DNA from: Comamonadaceae bacterium
GTDB lineage: Bacteria > Pseudomonadota > Gammaproteobacteria > Burkholderiales > Burkholderiaceae_C
NCBI GenBank assembly: GCA_947451445.1
Contig: CANFZJ010000043.1
Location: 1 to 13,447, forward strand
Direction of reading: 5' to 3'
Length of the DNA: 13,447 nucleotides
Part shown: positions 12,442 to 13,447 of the stretch, in pieces
Numbering within the stretch: position 1 is the stretch's first letter
Layout of the letters: each line of letters opens with the position of its first letter
Made by a program: the position numbers and the translations under genes
The notes under the pieces: model-generated
The model's database searches: none
What the model was told of the DNA's origin: nothing
What the model saw: only the letters and a program-made list of their open reading frames with translations

Positions 12442-13447
12442 ATGTTGTACCCCCAAGAATTTGATGTGATCGTCGTCGGTGGCGGCCATGCTGGCACCGA
12501 GGCCGCGCTGGCCGCTGCGCGTATGGGCAGCAAGACGCTGCTGCTGACGCATAACATCGAGACGCTGGGCCAGATGAGTTGCAACCCCTCTATCGGCGGC
12601 ATTGGCAAGGGCCATCTGGTGAAGGAGGTGGACGCATTGGGCGGTGCCATGGCGCTGGCCACCGACGAGGGTGGCATCCAGTTCCGCATCCTCAATTCCA
12701 GCAAAGGCCCTGCGGTGCGTGCTACCCGCGCCCAGGCCGACCGGGTGTTGTACAAAGCCGCCATCCGCCGCATGCTGGAGAACCAGCCGAACCTGTGGCT
12801 GTTTCAGCAAGCGGTGGACGACCTGATGGTCGAAGGCGACCGGGTGGTGGGCGCGGTGACGCAGGTCGGCATCCAGTTCCGCAGCCGCACCGTGGTGCTG
12901 ACGGCGGGCACGTTTCTGGACGGCAAGATCCACGTCGGCCTGAACAACTACGCTGCGGGCCGTGCCGGTGACCCGCCCGCCGTGTCGTTGAGTGCCCGGT
13001 TGAAAGAGCTGAAGCTGCCGCAAGCCCGGCTGAAAACCGGCACGCCGCCGCGCATCGACGGCCGCAGCATCGACTATTCCAAACTGGCCGAGCAGCCTGG
13101 CGACGGCATGCCGGGTGGGGTGGGGGAGCAGATTCCGGTGTTCAGTTTTATGGGCAAGCGTGCCATGCACCCCGCGCAAATGCCGTGCTGGATCACCCAC
13201 ACCAATGCGCGCACGCACGAAATCATCCGCTCCGGCTTTGACCGCAGCCCTATGTTTACCGGCAAGATCGAAGGCGTGGGCCCACGCTATTGCCCGAGTG
13301 TGGAAGACAAGATCAACCGCTTTGCAGACAAGGAAAGCCACCAGATTTTTCTGGAACCCGAAGGCCTGACGACGCACGAGGTCTACCCCAACGGCATCTC
13401 CACCAGCCTGCCGTTTGACGTGCAGTACGACCTGGTGCGCTCGATGA
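12442..13447 (+). CDS. mnmG: tRNA uridine-5-carboxymethylaminomethyl modification enzyme MnmG (GidA), 3' end missing
   Basis: The first 335 codons of an open frame that runs off the right edge; family members are about 630 residues. MnmG works with the GTPase MnmE to install the carboxymethylaminomethyl group at the wobble uridine of tRNAs, using FAD, NADH and methylene-tetrahydrofolate. Visible evidence: the FAD-binding VVGGGHAGTEAALAAARMG (residues 11-29), then QMSCNPSIGGIGKGHLVKE with the conserved Cys47. GTPPRIDGRSID lies in the middle. The second conserved cysteine is at about residue 284 in YCPSVEDK, with FLEPEG beyond. The ATG at 12442 follows AGGAA (12430-12434) by 7 bases and starts the fold directly. 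The 271-base gap to the divergent pit gene holds the Pho box, repeat copy E and a candidate -10. In many relatives rsmG, parA and parB follow. Confidence 0.97.
   Translation, partial: MLYPQEFDVIVVGGGHAGTEAALAAARMGSKTLLLTHNIETLGQMSCNPSIGGIGKGHLVKEVDALGGAMALATDEGGIQFRILNSSKGPAVRATRAQADRVLYKAAIRRMLENQPNLWLFQQAVDDLMVEGDRVVGAVTQVGIQFRSRTVVLTAGTFLDGKIHVGLNNYAAGRAGDPPAVSLSARLKELKLPQARLKTGTPPRIDGRSIDYSKLAEQPGDGMPGGVGEQIPVFSFMGKRAMHPAQMPCWITHTNARTHEIIRSGFDRSPMFTGKIEGVGPRYCPSVEDKINRFADKESHQIFLEPEGLTTHEVYPNGISTSLPFDVQYDLVRSM

Noticed and set aside
12376..13377. Minus-strand open frame of 333 codons over mnmG
   Set aside because: Antisense shadow of mnmG, whose motifs are unmistakable.
1..13447. CRISPR arrays, tRNA or rRNA genes, transposases
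   Set aside because: I saw no regularly spaced repeats, cloverleaf-like sequences, rRNA signatures or transposase motifs on either strand.

Overview
The window looks like a piece of a high-GC beta-proteobacterial chromosome, most likely from the Comamonadaceae (order Burkholderiales). This is an inference from three things: GC-rich codon use, a Bug/TctC-type solute-binding protein, and short AT-rich intergenic repeats of a kind I associate with Acidovorax, Rhodoferax and Polaromonas relatives. Three features suggest a region near the replication origin: a start-complete but 3'-truncated mnmG at the right edge, an apparent parS centromere site inside the pit gene, and a perfect DnaA box in an AT-rich gap on the left.

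Left block (1-3473), all on the minus strand: the N-terminal part of an ABC transporter ATPase, a DsbA/FrnE-like oxidoreductase, a gene-free AT-rich stretch of about 520 bases, a small YkgJ-type cysteine-cluster protein, an NADPH-dependent FMN reductase-like flavoprotein and a LysR-type regulator. The gene-free stretch holds DnaA-box-like sequences, hairpins, one repeat copy and a terminator.

Central block (3601-9487), all on the plus strand and divergent from the LysR gene: a DapA-family lyase/aldolase, a Bug/TctC periplasmic binding protein, a short-chain dehydrogenase, an enolase-superfamily enzyme closely resembling D-tartrate dehydratase, a ThuA-domain protein and a Gfo/Idh/MocA oxidoreductase. 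The last two overlap by an ATGA. The set reads as a catabolic cluster for a hydroxy acid or sugar acid, probably controlled by the LysR protein. The dehydratase is the best anchored function. The substrate handled by the whole set is not determined.

Right block (9542-12170), minus strand: a PiT-family phosphate transporter gene followed one base later by a ZntB/CorA-type metal transporter gene. A well-formed Pho-box-like double repeat lies 46 bases upstream of the pit start. mnmG (tRNA uridine modification) then starts on the plus strand at 12442 and runs off the window.

The most interesting signals are a 16-bp parS match embedded in pit codons, the Pho box upstream of pit-zntB, five copies of one AT-rich hairpin repeat in 13 kb, a separate structured element at 1457-1566, and the unusual company kept by the tartrate dehydratase-like gene.
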